Assembly (NCBI GenBank): GCA_020633495.1
Contig: JACKDR010000002.1
Location: forward strand, 1-64,000
Origin: Kofleriaceae bacterium
Lineage (GTDB): Bacteria; Myxococcota_A; Polyangia; Haliangiales; Haliangiaceae
DNA length: 64,000 nucleotides
Direction: 5' to 3'
Both the position numbers and the translations under genes were made by a program. Of this stretch, positions 15,821-24,823 are shown one piece after another; within the stretch, counting starts at the first letter, position 1; every line of letters begins with the position of its first letter. The notes beneath the pieces were generated by a model that did no database searches, had not been told where the DNA came from, and worked only from the letters and a program-made list of their open reading frames with translations.

Positions 15821-17434
15821 TCACGGGGTCCGGCGGCGCTTGCGCGGCGCGCCGGGCGCGGCCGGGGCGGCGAGGCGGTAGGCGCGCCACTGGGTCTGCT
15901 CGAGGTCGCGGGCGTAGGCGGAGAAGTGGTCGTCGTGATCCTTGGGTTTGCGCGCGGCGAAGACGACGTGGCCGGGGCGCGGCCGGCGGGATGGCTTGCC
16001 GTCGGTCTGGGGCGGGTGCGCGGCGACGACGGCGACGATCTCGCCGGGGACGAGGTCGGCGGCGTCGTCCCAGGGCACCTCGACGGGGGCGAGGGTGACG
16101 TCGTCGGTCCAGCGGCGTTCGCCGGTGCAGCGGGTCTCGTAGTTGACGTTGCCGTAGCTGTCGACGCCCACGACCTTGCTGGTCTCGTAGCAGCCGGTGC
16201 CGATCGAGTTGGGCTGGGTGCGACGCCGCCAGGTCAGCACGGCGCGGTCGCCGTGGCGGCGGACGCTGCGGAGCTGCTCGACGACGGTGTCGGCGCCGGC
16301 GGCGTACGGGGTGACGAGGCGGTCGGCGCCGGGCTCGGTGCGGGGCGCGATCAGGATCTTGGCGCGGGCGAGGTCGTAGGGCGCGTCGGGCCAGCGCTCG
16401 GCGAGCACGGCGGGGTCGGTGACGCGGGCGCGCATGGTGGTGTACTCGGCGAGGCGCGCGGCCTCGGCGTCGTAGGCGGCGCGGGCGGCGGCGTACTCGG
16501 CGGCGCGGGGGTCGGCGAGGTCGGGGAGCTGGTCGAGGACGGCGTGCTCGACGGCGGCGAGGATCGGGTCGCCGGCGGCGTCGGCGAGGTGGGCGAGCAG
16601 GCGGGTCAGGGCGCGGCCGTGGCGGTCGGCGAGGCAGGCGCCGACGCCGCCGAGCACGGGGCGGCAGGCTGCGAGGTAGGCGCGGCGGGCGCGGCGGACG
16701 CGCGCGGTGACGTCGGCGAGCGCGGGCGCGGGCGCGTCGGCGTCGTCGCTGGTGTCGGCGGCGGCGAGGATCGCGCGATCGACGTCGGCGGCGAGGTCGT
16801 CGTCGGCGGCGCGGGCGTCGGCGAGCGAGGCGTCGGCGGCGGCCCGGGTGGCGCGGGCGTCGGTGACGGGGCGCAGGAAGACGTCGCGGAAGTGGTCGCC
16901 CTCGGCGGTGACGAGGTCGAGGACGCGGGCGCGGGCGGCGCGGTAGCGGGCGAGGTAGTCGCGGCGGGTGCGGGCGGGCAGCGAGGTGGCGGCCACGGCG
17001 GCGGTGACGGCGTCGGGCGCGACGCGCATGGCGAGGTCCCAGGCGACGGTGAGCGGCGGCAGGCGATCGGCGGGCTCGAGCGTGGGGTCGCAGGTGCGGG
17101 TGGCGCACGCGACGATGACGGCGGCGGCCTCGATGGGGTCGGGCTCGAGGGGCGGCGGCAGGAGGCGGGCGAGGTCGACGCTCCCGCCGCACATCTGGAC
17201 GATGACGAGCTGGGCCTGGGGTGTGGCGCCGGGCGCCCGGCACGGCGACACGCTCCACTGCAGATCGTAGGTGGCGGCCCACGCCGGCCCGGGGCGCAGG
17301 CGCGGCGCGCAGCCGGCGGGGACGGTGCACAGGGCGAGGAGCGCGGCGACGGCCGCGGCGCGAGCGGCGCGCGCGGCGCGAGCGGCGTGACGGGGGAGCG
17401 ACGGTGGGGCCGTGACTGCCGGGCGAGCGTTCAT
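15821..17434 (-). CDS. Large Ala-rich lipoprotein, function unknown
   Basis: 537 aa from the ATG at 17434 (MNARPAV). The N-terminus has an Arg/Ala-rich n-region, a hydrophobic core and a lipobox (TVPAGC), so the product should be lipid-anchored. The middle is strongly Ala/Arg/Asp-rich and helical. The C-terminal third has beta-type sequence with two Cys (GTGCYET…YETRCTG) and a basic tail (PRKRRRTP). No family was recognised. The frame stays open far upstream through the sigma-factor gene, but this is a composition artefact. The 115-base gap to the sigma-factor stop shows no clear promoter. Confidence 0.6.
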   Translation of the reverse strand: MNARPAVTAPPSLPRHAARAARAARAAAVAALLALCTVPAGCAPRLRPGPAWAATYDLQWSVSPCRAPGATPQAQLVIVQMCGGSVDLARLLPPPLEPDPIEAAAVIVACATRTCDPTLEPADRLPPLTVAWDLAMRVAPDAVTAAVAATSLPARTRRDYLARYRAARARVLDLVTAEGDHFRDVFLRPVTDARATRAAADASLADARAADDDLAADVDRAILAAADTSDDADAPAPALADVTARVRRARRAYLAACRPVLGGVGACLADRHGRALTRLLAHLADAAGDPILAAVEHAVLDQLPDLADPRAAEYAAARAAYDAEAARLAEYTTMRARVTDPAVLAERWPDAPYDLARAKILIAPRTEPGADRLVTPYAAGADTVVEQLRSVRRHGDRAVLTWRRRTQPNSIGTGCYETSKVVGVDSYGNVNYETRCTGERRWTDDVTLAPVEVPWDDAADLVPGEIVAVVAAHPPQTDGKPSRRPRPGHVVFAARKPKDHDDHFSAYARDLEQTQWRAYRLAAPAAPGAPRKRRRTP

Positions 17435-17549
17435 GTCTCCCAGTGCGGCGAGGTCGGCGACCGTCGCACCGAAATCGACCTCGGCCCCAGCGGCGAGCGC
17501 GACCGGCGTGGTGCCGGGCGGCCGAGGGACGCGCCCGGCGCGACGGCGG

Positions 17550-18446
17550 TCACGCCAGGTGGCGGCGCAGGCTGACGTCGAGCTGGCTCTGGACCAGGCG
17601 GACGACGCTGTCGACCTCGTCGGGGTCGACGCCGAGGCGGCGGACGAGGTCGTCGCGGGCGCGATCGGCGACGGTGCGGCGGGCGGCGGCGAGGCGGCGC
17701 GCGATGGTGGCGCGGTGGACGCCGGCGTGGGCGGCGAGCTGGTCGAGGGTGACGCCGTCGAGGTGGTGCTGGCGCAGCAGGGTGCGATCGGCGACGGGCA
17801 AGGTCGCGATCGCGGCGGCGACAGCGGCGCCGAGCTCGGCGGCGGCGGTGCGCTGCCAGTGGGCGAGGCGGGGATCGACCGCGCCCGGGGCGCCGGCGGC
17901 GACGTCGGCGAGGGCGTCGTCGCCGACGTGGCGGCGATCGCGATCGCGGCGGCGCAGCGCGAGGCGCACGGCGATGGCCTTGAGCCAGCCGTGCAGGTCG
18001 CCGCGACCGGCGTAGGTGGTGATGTGCGGCGGGCCGCCGTCGCCGACGAACAGCAGGGTGACGAGGGCCTGCTCGATCTCGGCGAGGTCGGCGTCGGCGA
18101 GGCCGGCGTGGCGCAGCGCGGGCGCGAGGCGCGGCAGGTGGCGGGTCGCGAGCTGTTCGACCGCGGCGTCGGCGCCGCCGGCGCACGCGCACGCGAGGTA
18201 GTGGTCCTCGGCGGGGACGCGATCGTCGGGCGGCAGCGGCGACGCGGCGCCGACGCGGGCGCCGAGCCAGGCGGCGAGGGCGTCGTCGTCGACCGCGAGG
18301 GTCGGGAACGCGGCGCGGCCGCGGGCGATCCAGGCGTCGAGGCGCGCGCCCAGCGTGGCGTCGGCGGCGAGGCCGGCGCGCGCGTCGACGGGCGCGGCGG
18401 CGAGGAAGCACGCGACCCGGGCGGCGGTGCGCGCGGTCTCCGGCAT
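17550..18446 (-). CDS. Sigma-70-family factor (Myxococcales type 1)
   Basis: 298 aa from the ATG at 18446. The layout matches the Myxococcales sigma-70 family (TIGR03001-like): an unusual N-terminus, a region-2-like stretch (YAGRGDLHGWLKAIAVRLALRRRDRDRR) and a region-4 helix-turn-helix (LDQLAAHAGVHRATIARRLAAARRTVADRAR). Such factors direct polymerase to a small regulon. It is divergent from a kinase with an N-terminal anti-sigma-like motif, and the two probably form a regulator/anti-regulator unit. Its own -10-like TATACT sits 7 bases before the ATG, so the mRNA should be leaderless. Confidence 0.82.
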   Translation of the reverse strand: MPETARTAARVACFLAAAPVDARAGLAADATLGARLDAWIARGRAAFPTLAVDDDALAAWLGARVGAASPLPPDDRVPAEDHYLACACAGGADAAVEQLATRHLPRLAPALRHAGLADADLAEIEQALVTLLFVGDGGPPHITTYAGRGDLHGWLKAIAVRLALRRRDRDRRHVGDDALADVAAGAPGAVDPRLAHWQRTAAAELGAAVAAAIATLPVADRTLLRQHHLDGVTLDQLAAHAGVHRATIARRLAAARRTVADRARDDLVRRLGVDPDEVDSVVRLVQSQLDVSLRRHLA

Positions 18447-18521
18447 GGCGACCAGTATAGCGTCGGCGGCGACGGCGGTTCCGGGTGGCCCGCGGCGACG
18501 GCGCGCGTATAGTCGGCAGCC
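18447..18521. promoter_or_regulatory. Divergent leaderless promoters of sigma factor and kinase
   Basis: Within 75 bases there are two -10 boxes: TATACT on the minus strand (18459-18454, 7 bases from the sigma ATG) and TATAGT on the plus strand (18508-18513, 8 bases from the kinase GTG). Neither gene has room for a Shine-Dalgarno sequence. A GGAAC on the minus strand (18482-18478) lies 18 bases upstream of the TATACT, compatible with an ECF-like -35 and hence autoregulation, which is only a suggestion. Confidence 0.6.
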
Positions 18522-20444
18522 GTGCGCGACGACTGTCCCGGCACCGCCGCCCCGGACGCCTGCCTCGACGACAACGTCGCGGCGGCGTACGTCGCCGGCG
18601 CGGTCGACGCCGACGAGCGGGCGCGGGTCGAGCGCCTGATCGATCGCTGCGCGGTGTGCCGGCGCACGATCTCGGGGCTGATGCAGGCGCGCAGCACGCT
18701 GGGCGACGTCGGCAGCGCGCCGACGCTCGACAGCGGCGAGCCGGCGCCGGCCGCGGCGGCCGCGCACGACGGGCCGGGGCGTGGCGCGGGCGCGGCCGCC
18801 CGTGACGCCGGCGGCCCCGGCGATCTCCCGGCGCAGCTCGGCCGCTACCAGGTGCGCCGACGGCTCGGCGAGGGCGGCATGGGCGTGGTGGTCGCGGCGT
18901 GGGATCCGCAGCTCGAGCGCGAGGTCGCGATCAAGCTGGTCCGTGGCGACGGTGCCGACGGCGCGCGCCGGCTGGTCCGCGAGGCGCGCGCGATGGCGCG
19001 GGTCCGCCACCCGGCGGTCATCGTGGTCCACGACGCCGGCGAGGTCACCACGGCGCGCGGCGTCGAGGTCTTCGTCGCGATGGAGCTGGTCGACGGCGAG
19101 ACGCTGGCGGCGTGGCTGGCGCGGCGGCCGCCGTGGCGCGACGCGGTCGCGCGCTGTCGCACCGCCGGCGACGGCCTGGCCGCGGCGCACGCCGCCGGGC
19201 TGGTGCACCGCGACTTCAAGCCGCACAACGTGCTGTGCGATCGCGACGGCCGCGTCGTCGTGACCGACTTCGGCCTGGCGCGGCGCGCGCCCGGCGTCGC
19301 CGACGCGACCAGCGCGGTGACCACCGCCGGCGGCATCGTCGGCACGCCGGCGTACATGGCCCCGGAGCAGCACCTCGGCGAGCACGTCGGCCCGGCCGCC
19401 GATCAGTTCGCGCTGGCGGCGACGTTCTACGAGGCGGTCTACGGGGCGCGGCCGTTCGGCGGCACGACGCTGGCGGCGCTGATCGCCGAGGTGCTGTCGG
19501 GCCGGATGCGCCCGCCGCCGGCCGACACCGACGTGCCGGCGGCGCTCGCGGCGGTGATCGCGCGCGGCCTCGCCAGCGATCCGGCCGACCGCTTCCCGTC
19601 GGTGGCCGCGCTGCTGGCCGCGGTCGACGCCGCGGTCACGACCGGCGCCGCGCCCGACGCCGTCGCGGTGGTCGCGCCCGCGCCCGCGCCCGCCGCACCG
19701 TCGGCGTCGCGCCGTCGGACCGGCGTCCTGGTGGCCGCCGGCGCCGCGATCGCGGCCACCGCGGCCACCGCGGCGCTGCTGGCCCGGGGCGGCGCCACGG
19801 CGACGTCGCCGCGACCGGCGGCCGGCGCCACCGCCGATGCCGCGACCGCGGTCACGACCGCCCCCGCGCCTGCGCCCGACGCCGCCGCTGCCGCCGCGAC
19901 CGAGACGCCGCCCGCCCCCACCGACGCGGCCGGCCCGGCGCCGGTCGCGCACGCCCCGCCGGCCGCGCCGGCGTCGCCGATCCCCTCCGGCCACCAGGCG
20001 CGCTTCGACGTCCTCGCGGATCGCGCCGGCTTCGACGCCCGGGCCCGGGCCTGGATGCCCGACGCCCAGCTCGCCGCGCTCGTCACCGTCGGGGTCCGCC
20101 CCGACGGCACCGCGGATCTCGACGGCGGCGCCTACGTCGCGTACTCGTACCTCTCGGGTGAGCGCGCGGCGTCGACGGACCTGAAGGTGCTCGGCCGCTG
20201 CCTGTGGATGATCCACGTCAAGGACGGCGACGTCAGCGCGTACGAGCTGACCAACGACGCCTGCACCGACCTGCGGGTGCCCGGCCCGCCGCGGTGCACG
20301 TTCGTCGACATCTGGGCGCGCGCCGTCGACGACGGCGCCGACCCGGGGCGCCCGGCGCGCATCGAGTACCTGCCGACCGCGACCGGGTCGCAGTGGTCGT
20401 TCGCCAGCGGCACGTTCGGCCACCAGTACCCGGACGATTGTTGA
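18522..20444 (+). CDS. Membrane Ser/Thr kinase with N-terminal anti-sigma-like zinc finger
   Basis: 640 aa, GTG start. Residues ~16-50 (AYVAGAVDADERARVERLIDRCAVCRR) look like a zf-HC2/anti-sigma domain with CxxC at 43-46, although the usual His ligand is not evident. Residues ~106-375 form a Hanks kinase: GEGGMGVV loop, AIKLV Lys, HRDFKPHN catalytic loop, DFGLA and APEQ. A transmembrane helix follows (about 399-421). After an Ala/Pro linker there is an extracytoplasmic domain (about 485-640) with several Cys. Anti-sigma motif, kinase and outside sensor in one chain suggest that it controls the sigma factor encoded divergently, perhaps by phosphorylation after an envelope signal. Confidence 0.88.
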   Translation: MRDDCPGTAAPDACLDDNVAAAYVAGAVDADERARVERLIDRCAVCRRTISGLMQARSTLGDVGSAPTLDSGEPAPAAAAAHDGPGRGAGAAARDAGGPGDLPAQLGRYQVRRRLGEGGMGVVVAAWDPQLEREVAIKLVRGDGADGARRLVREARAMARVRHPAVIVVHDAGEVTTARGVEVFVAMELVDGETLAAWLARRPPWRDAVARCRTAGDGLAAAHAAGLVHRDFKPHNVLCDRDGRVVVTDFGLARRAPGVADATSAVTTAGGIVGTPAYMAPEQHLGEHVGPAADQFALAATFYEAVYGARPFGGTTLAALIAEVLSGRMRPPPADTDVPAALAAVIARGLASDPADRFPSVAALLAAVDAAVTTGAAPDAVAVVAPAPAPAAPSASRRRTGVLVAAGAAIAATAATAALLARGGATATSPRPAAGATADAATAVTTAPAPAPDAAAAAATETPPAPTDAAGPAPVAHAPPAAPASPIPSGHQARFDVLADRAGFDARARAWMPDAQLAALVTVGVRPDGTADLDGGAYVAYSYLSGERAASTDLKVLGRCLWMIHVKDGDVSAYELTNDACTDLRVPGPPRCTFVDIWARAVDDGADPGRPARIEYLPTATGSQWSFASGTFGHQYPDDC

Positions 20445-20531
20445 CCGCTGGCGTTTCGCGCGCTTGCGCGACACCCGCCGCCACGTGCCACCACGGCGGT
20501 CACACTCGCGTCGGGTAGGTCTCTGTCGCCC

Positions 20532-21329
20532 ATGGGACTCGACCTGCGGGGACTCGATCTCGCGCGCTGGCGCGTGATCAGCGACGACGAACGCGCGGCG
20601 CTGGCCGAGGACGCCGCGCGCCGCGCCGGTGGCCGGGTCGTCGGCATCGCCGGCGGCGAGCTCGCGGTGGCCACGATCGAGGTCGCCGGCTGCGCGATGG
20701 TCCTGATCCCGGGCGGCCGCGCCCGCCTCGGCTGGGACGGCGGCGAGGTCGCGCTCGACGGCGACGCCCGCCGCGCCTGGGAGGCCGACGCCGGCGGCGG
20801 ACCGTTCGAGCGCATGCTGCGCCCCTACCTCGCGCCGGCGCGCGAGGTCGAGCTGGCTCCGTTCCTCCTCGAGATCGAGCCCCGCGACGTCAACGAGGTC
20901 GCCGAGCTCGAGGACGTCGACGACGTCGAGGGCGCGGTCCGCAACGCGATCACCGCCGAGGGCTTCCGGCTGGTCGGCAACGACGAGTGGGAGCACGCGG
21001 TGCGCGCCGGCTCGACGTCGCTGTTCCGGTGGGGCGACGCCTGGCCGTCGGGCATCCCGTACGGCGAGCGGACGACCTTCACCGGCCACCTGACACCGAG
21101 CGCGCTGGGCCTGGCGCTGCTCGACGATCCCTACGACGTCGAGCTGGTGGCCGAGCCCGACGCGCTGCGCGGCGGCGACGGCGGCACCGCGCTGTGCGGC
21201 GGCCGGCCCTGGCCCGAGCCCTGGTACAGCTTCGCGTCGGCGTTCGTGTGGCCGCGCGCGTGCTGGGACGACGTCGTGATCGAGACCTTCGAGCAGGCGT
21301 TCGTGCGCCGGGCGCGATCGCTGATCTGA
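20532..21329 (+). CDS. FGE-sulfatase/SUMF1-like domain protein
   Basis: 265 aa. The segment GFRLVGNDEWEHAVRAGSTSLFRWGD matches the core of formylglycine-generating-enzyme-like domains (GFRLPTEDEWEYAARAG…RWG), and MVLIPGG near residue 56 resembles the usual opening M…IPGG. The catalytic Cys pair of true FGEs is not seen, as is common in the many non-catalytic bacterial members. It follows the kinase by 87 bases on the same strand. In myxobacteria such domains often accompany kinases, but a functional link here is unproven. Confidence 0.65.
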   Translation: MGLDLRGLDLARWRVISDDERAALAEDAARRAGGRVVGIAGGELAVATIEVAGCAMVLIPGGRARLGWDGGEVALDGDARRAWEADAGGGPFERMLRPYLAPAREVELAPFLLEIEPRDVNEVAELEDVDDVEGAVRNAITAEGFRLVGNDEWEHAVRAGSTSLFRWGDAWPSGIPYGERTTFTGHLTPSALGLALLDDPYDVELVAEPDALRGGDGGTALCGGRPWPEPWYSFASAFVWPRACWDDVVIETFEQAFVRRARSLI

Positions 21330-21357
21330 GGCGTCTGCCGCCGCCCGCCGCCCGCGA

Positions 21358-22241
21358 TCAGGGCAGCTCGACGGTCTCGGCGTCGTCGGCGAGCTCGGTG
21401 TGGACCGGCGGGCCCTCGTCCGGCGGGTCGATCGACGTGCCGCCGCGCACGACGACCCGGTGCGCGGACTCGACCTCGACGGCGTGGCCGAGGCGGCTGG
21501 TCCGCAGGTGCGCGGCGACGGTGAACGCGCCGGTGGCGGCGTCCCAGACCTCGACGACGTCGGTGGTGCCGAGGTCGCCGCCCTCGCCGCCGATGATCAC
21601 GACCCGGCCGTCGGGCAAGAGCGTCGCGGTGTGTCCGAAGCGTGCCACCTCCATCGCACCGACCGGGCGCCACGCGCTGCGTTCGACGATGAAGAGCTCG
21701 GCGGTGGCGACCGGGCTCATGCCGTCGTCGGCGTCCTCGCCGCCGGTGACCAGGACGTCGCCGCTGGCGAGCCGCGTCGCGGTGTGGCCGACCCGGGCGC
21801 CGGTCATCGCCGGCAGCGCGACGAAGCCGTCGGCCTCGCTCCACAGCAGCGCCGCCGCGGTGGCGTCGTCGGGGCCGTCGGCGTCGGCGTCGGCGTCGGG
21901 ATCGTCGACGGCGCGCGGCGCCAGGCCGCCCGCGATCAGGACCCGGCCGTCCTCGAGCAGCGTCGCGGTCGCGCGATCGCTGACGGCGGGCAGCGGCGCC
22001 AGCTCGGTCGCCGCGTCGCCGTCCCACAGGACCGCGCGGTCCGTGCCGCCGCCGAAGACCAGGCGCCGGCCGTCGGCGAGCTCGACCTGGGTGGCCCGCG
22101 CCAGCCACGCGGCGTCGGCGCGGGGCGCGCCACGGCGTTGTGGATCGGCGCCGGCGCCGTCGGCGACCGCGCCGGCGTCCGGCCGTGGCACGCCGCGAGC
22201 TCGGCGGTGGCGAGCAGGAACAGCAGCCGGTGCACGCGCAC
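21358..22241 (-). CDS. Kelch-repeat lipoprotein with apparent frameshift
   Basis: The Kelch part (about 22180 down to 21358) shows repeats of the type GRVLIAGG, GDVLVTGGE and GRVVIIGGEGG, each followed by ATAELFI/VEVWD-like strands, implying a propeller. Its signal sequence (MRVHRLLFLLATAELAACHG, lipobox LAAC, GTG at 22241) lies in a different frame. The two frames would join by a one-base shift near 22175-22190, within the Asp/Ala/Gly linker. Either the gene carries a real frameshift or there is a base error in the assembly. It lies 6 bases after the stop of the membrane-protein gene, so it is probably in the same transcript. Confidence 0.65.
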
Positions 22242-22247
22242 GGGCGG

Positions 22248-22997
22248 CTACGCCCGCCGCGCCGAGCGCGCCGCGAGGGCGCCGATCAGCGCCGCGCCGC
22301 CGCACGCCAGGGTCAGCCAGGCGCCCCAGCCGACGAACAGGTTGGCCGTGCGCACGTACAGGTACGACAGCACCAGCAGCACCACCGCGCCGCCGCCGAT
22401 CAGCAGGCCCCGGGTGCGGCGCGCGATCGAGCCGAGCATGATCGCGCCGCCGGCCACCGGGATCGCGAACAGCCACGCTGGCGACGGCAGGCCCAGGCCG
22501 CGCGGCGGCGACGGCAGCCGCGCCAGGTCGTAGCCGGAGACGGTGACGCCACCGCCGCCGAACCACGGCAGGAAGAAGCCGGCCACCACCAGCGCGCCGG
22601 CGATCGCGCCCCAGCCGCGGTCACCGCGCGCGGCGCCGATGGCGATCGCGCCGGCCGCGGCGACGATCGTGGTCCACGCGCCGTAGCGCAGGCTGTCGAA
22701 CATGCCGCTGACGACGTCGTAGGCGGCGAGGCCGACCACCGCGCCGCCGACCAGCAGCGCGATGCCGCGGACCCGCTCGCCGGTGAACGCGGCGTACGCC
22801 ATCGCGGCGCCGCCCACCGGATAGAGCCACAGGAGGTGCCGCTTCCAGCCCAGCTCCGCGGTGCGAGCCAGCTCGAAGCCCGACATCTTCACGTGGCCGA
22901 GCAGATCGATCCACGGCGCGAAGAACGCCACCACCATCGCGATCCCGACGAACCCGAGGGCGCGGTTGCCCAGCCCCTGCGACGCGCTTGTCTTCAT
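22248..22997 (-). CDS. Polytopic membrane protein, unknown
   Basis: 249 aa. The start at 22997 is set by an AGGAGG located 6 bases upstream. Seven or eight hydrophobic segments alternate with short loops. Two similar halves each begin with an aliphatic helix and a loop containing F(F/L)PW (AFFAPWIDLLGHVKMSGFELAR and FFLPWFGGGGVTVSGYDLAR), so an internal duplication is likely. A C-terminal RSARRA basic tail follows the last helix. No family was recognised. It is followed by the Kelch lipoprotein. Confidence 0.7.
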   Translation of the reverse strand: MKTSASQGLGNRALGFVGIAMVVAFFAPWIDLLGHVKMSGFELARTAELGWKRHLLWLYPVGGAAMAYAAFTGERVRGIALLVGGAVVGLAAYDVVSGMFDSLRYGAWTTIVAAAGAIAIGAARGDRGWGAIAGALVVAGFFLPWFGGGGVTVSGYDLARLPSPPRGLGLPSPAWLFAIPVAGGAIMLGSIARRTRGLLIGGGAVVLLVLSYLYVRTANLFVGWGAWLTLACGGAALIGALAARSARRA

Positions 22998-23164
22998 CGA
23001 TCCCTCCTGACGCCTCGATGGTGCACGAGATCCACCGAGGGGCAAGAGGAAGCGCCGGCCCGGGCCGGACCGTGCGACGGCGCACGCCAGGGGGCAACGC
23101 GGCGCGCCACGGGCGACCCGCCGTCCCGCCGGTCCACCGGCCGGCGCCCGTGGCGCCCGCGTGG

Positions 23165-24502
23165 CTACGAGCGGCGGCGGCGCAGCAAGCCGATCAGCGC
23201 CAGGCCGATCAGCGTCGCGCCGGCGCCACCGCCCTGGGCGGCGCAGCCACCGGCGACGTAGCCGTCGGTGCCGCCGTTGCCGTTGCCGTTGCCGGGGTCG
23301 TCGTCGCCACCGGCGCCGGGATCCTGGACGCCGGCGTCGGGATCGAGGGGACCGGTGCCGGGGTTGGCGTCGGGGGTCGGCGAGGTCCCGGCGTCGGGGA
23401 CGCCGGCGTCGGGCGGGGTCGGGGTGCCCTGCAGCGACACGGTGATCGAGGTCGCCGTCATGGCGTCGCCGTTGTCGACGGCGCGGGCCTCGACGGTGTG
23501 CGAGCCGGCGGACAGGGTCGGCGCGGTGAACGTGTACGGCGCCGTGGTGTCGGACGCGACCTGGGCGCCGTCGATCCACAGCTCGACGCGGGCGACCGAG
23601 CCGTTGCTGTCCGACGCCGTCGCCGCGATCGCGAAGCCCTGGGTGACGCTGGCGCCGTTGCTCGGCTGGGTGATGCTGATCGACGGCGGCGCGTTGACGA
23701 TGCCGAGCCGCGTGTTGAGCATCGACACCGAGTTCTGGGTGTTGCCGTTGCAGTAGCAGGCGCGGTTCGAGTACTCGCCGCAGGGCGCGTTGTAGTCCTG
23801 GAAGGTCTTGCTGCCGCACCCGGTCTGGTACGTCATCGGATCCTTGCAGTAGTTCTCGTGGTCGAGGCCGAACGAGTGCGCGATCTCCTGCGCCGCGGTC
23901 TCGCAGATCTCCTGGTACGCCGAGCCGTAGACGGTCGCGAACGTGTAGACGATCGAGTTGGGGATGACGCTGCAGTTGCTGGTGAACGGCGACACGCCGC
24001 CGACGCCCGACTGCATGCCGATGTCCTGCGGCCGGCCCGCGATCACGATCTCGTAGTGCGGGACGTTGCCGGGATCGACGTCGGTGATCGTGACGTTCCA
24101 CCGCGAGAACATGCTGACGATGCAGCTCTTGACCGTGCTCCAGCCCGACGCCGACACGTTCCACGGCGCGATCGTCGACGGCCCGCTGACGATGCTCGAC
24201 CGGTTGGTGCGGGCGTCGTCGTTGCCGGGCGAGTAGGTGCCGCCGTTCTTGTTGATGTAGAAGATGATCGGCGCGGCGTGCTCCATGACGCCGGGGGCGG
24301 CCTCGAGGCCGAGCTGGTCGATGACCATGTAGCTGGACCTCGGGTGGCCGTCGGCCGGCGCGAGGTCGCCGACGAAGTCCACCACCCGGGGTCCAGCCTG
24401 GTCGTCCGCGGCGGCGAGCTTCGGGGCGAGGAGCGTGCAACCCAGGGCCATGGCCGCGAGCCACGCGCGGCCGGAGGAGGAAGTGGTCGAGCTGGTCTGC
24501 AT
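23165..24502 (-). CDS. Secreted metalloprotease-like protein with MYXO-CTERM tail
   Basis: 445 aa from the ATG at 24502. It has a signal peptide (about 1-32), then a metzincin-like segment with QEIAHSFGLDH at 205-215 and a Met-turn-like DPMTY at 221-225. The motif should be HExxHxxGxxH, so the first zinc ligand is Gln here while the catalytic Glu and the other two His remain. A Cys-rich stretch (CGSKTFQDYNAPCGEYSNRACYC) follows, then a Big/Ig-like domain (about 275-365) and a Pro/Asp/Gly linker. The end is a MYXO-CTERM motif (GGC, a hydrophobic helix, RRRRS) that would be processed for outer-surface anchoring. Confidence 0.8.
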   Translation of the reverse strand: MQTSSTTSSSGRAWLAAMALGCTLLAPKLAAADDQAGPRVVDFVGDLAPADGHPRSSYMVIDQLGLEAAPGVMEHAAPIIFYINKNGGTYSPGNDDARTNRSSIVSGPSTIAPWNVSASGWSTVKSCIVSMFSRWNVTITDVDPGNVPHYEIVIAGRPQDIGMQSGVGGVSPFTSNCSVIPNSIVYTFATVYGSAYQEICETAAQEIAHSFGLDHENYCKDPMTYQTGCGSKTFQDYNAPCGEYSNRACYCNGNTQNSVSMLNTRLGIVNAPPSISITQPSNGASVTQGFAIAATASDSNGSVARVELWIDGAQVASDTTAPYTFTAPTLSAGSHTVEARAVDNGDAMTATSITVSLQGTPTPPDAGVPDAGTSPTPDANPGTGPLDPDAGVQDPGAGGDDDPGNGNGNGGTDGYVAGGCAAQGGGAGATLIGLALIGLLRRRRS

Positions 24503-24823
24503 GAGCCTCTCCGTCGAAGGTCGAGCCGAGTCGGCGTGAGGGCTATCACGAGGCGTGCCAGGCACCGGATGGCTGCGCGGTCACGCTGATTCCGCGCAAT
24601 TGCCCGTTCGACGCGACCCGCGGCGAGGCGACCGCGCGCCCCGATCCGGGACACGGACGCGCGGTCGCGGGGCGAAGCGCCACGAGAACCGCGCGACTCG
24701 GATCCTGAAAGGCCGTGCCAGAACGGCCAGTTGCGGCCATTTCGCGGCCCGCAAGAAGCGTGGGCGCTGCCACCAACGACGGTTTGCGCGCACGCCTCGA
24801 CGGCGCGAGGGCATGATCGCGGG
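24503..24823. other. Divergent intergenic region
   Basis: 321 bases lie between the protease-like gene and the lipoprotein on the other strand. The region is moderately GC-rich with short palindromic pieces (for example the GGCC-rich stretch around 24710-24750). No convincing -10/-35 pair, RNA gene or small gene was identified. Confidence 0.4.

Noticed and set aside
15821..18697. A 958-codon open frame spanning the lipoprotein and the sigma-factor region
   Set aside because: Only the part after MNARPAV (17434) has a signal peptide and protein-like composition; upstream it is the Ser/Pro/Arg-rich shadow of the sigma gene, caused by high GC.
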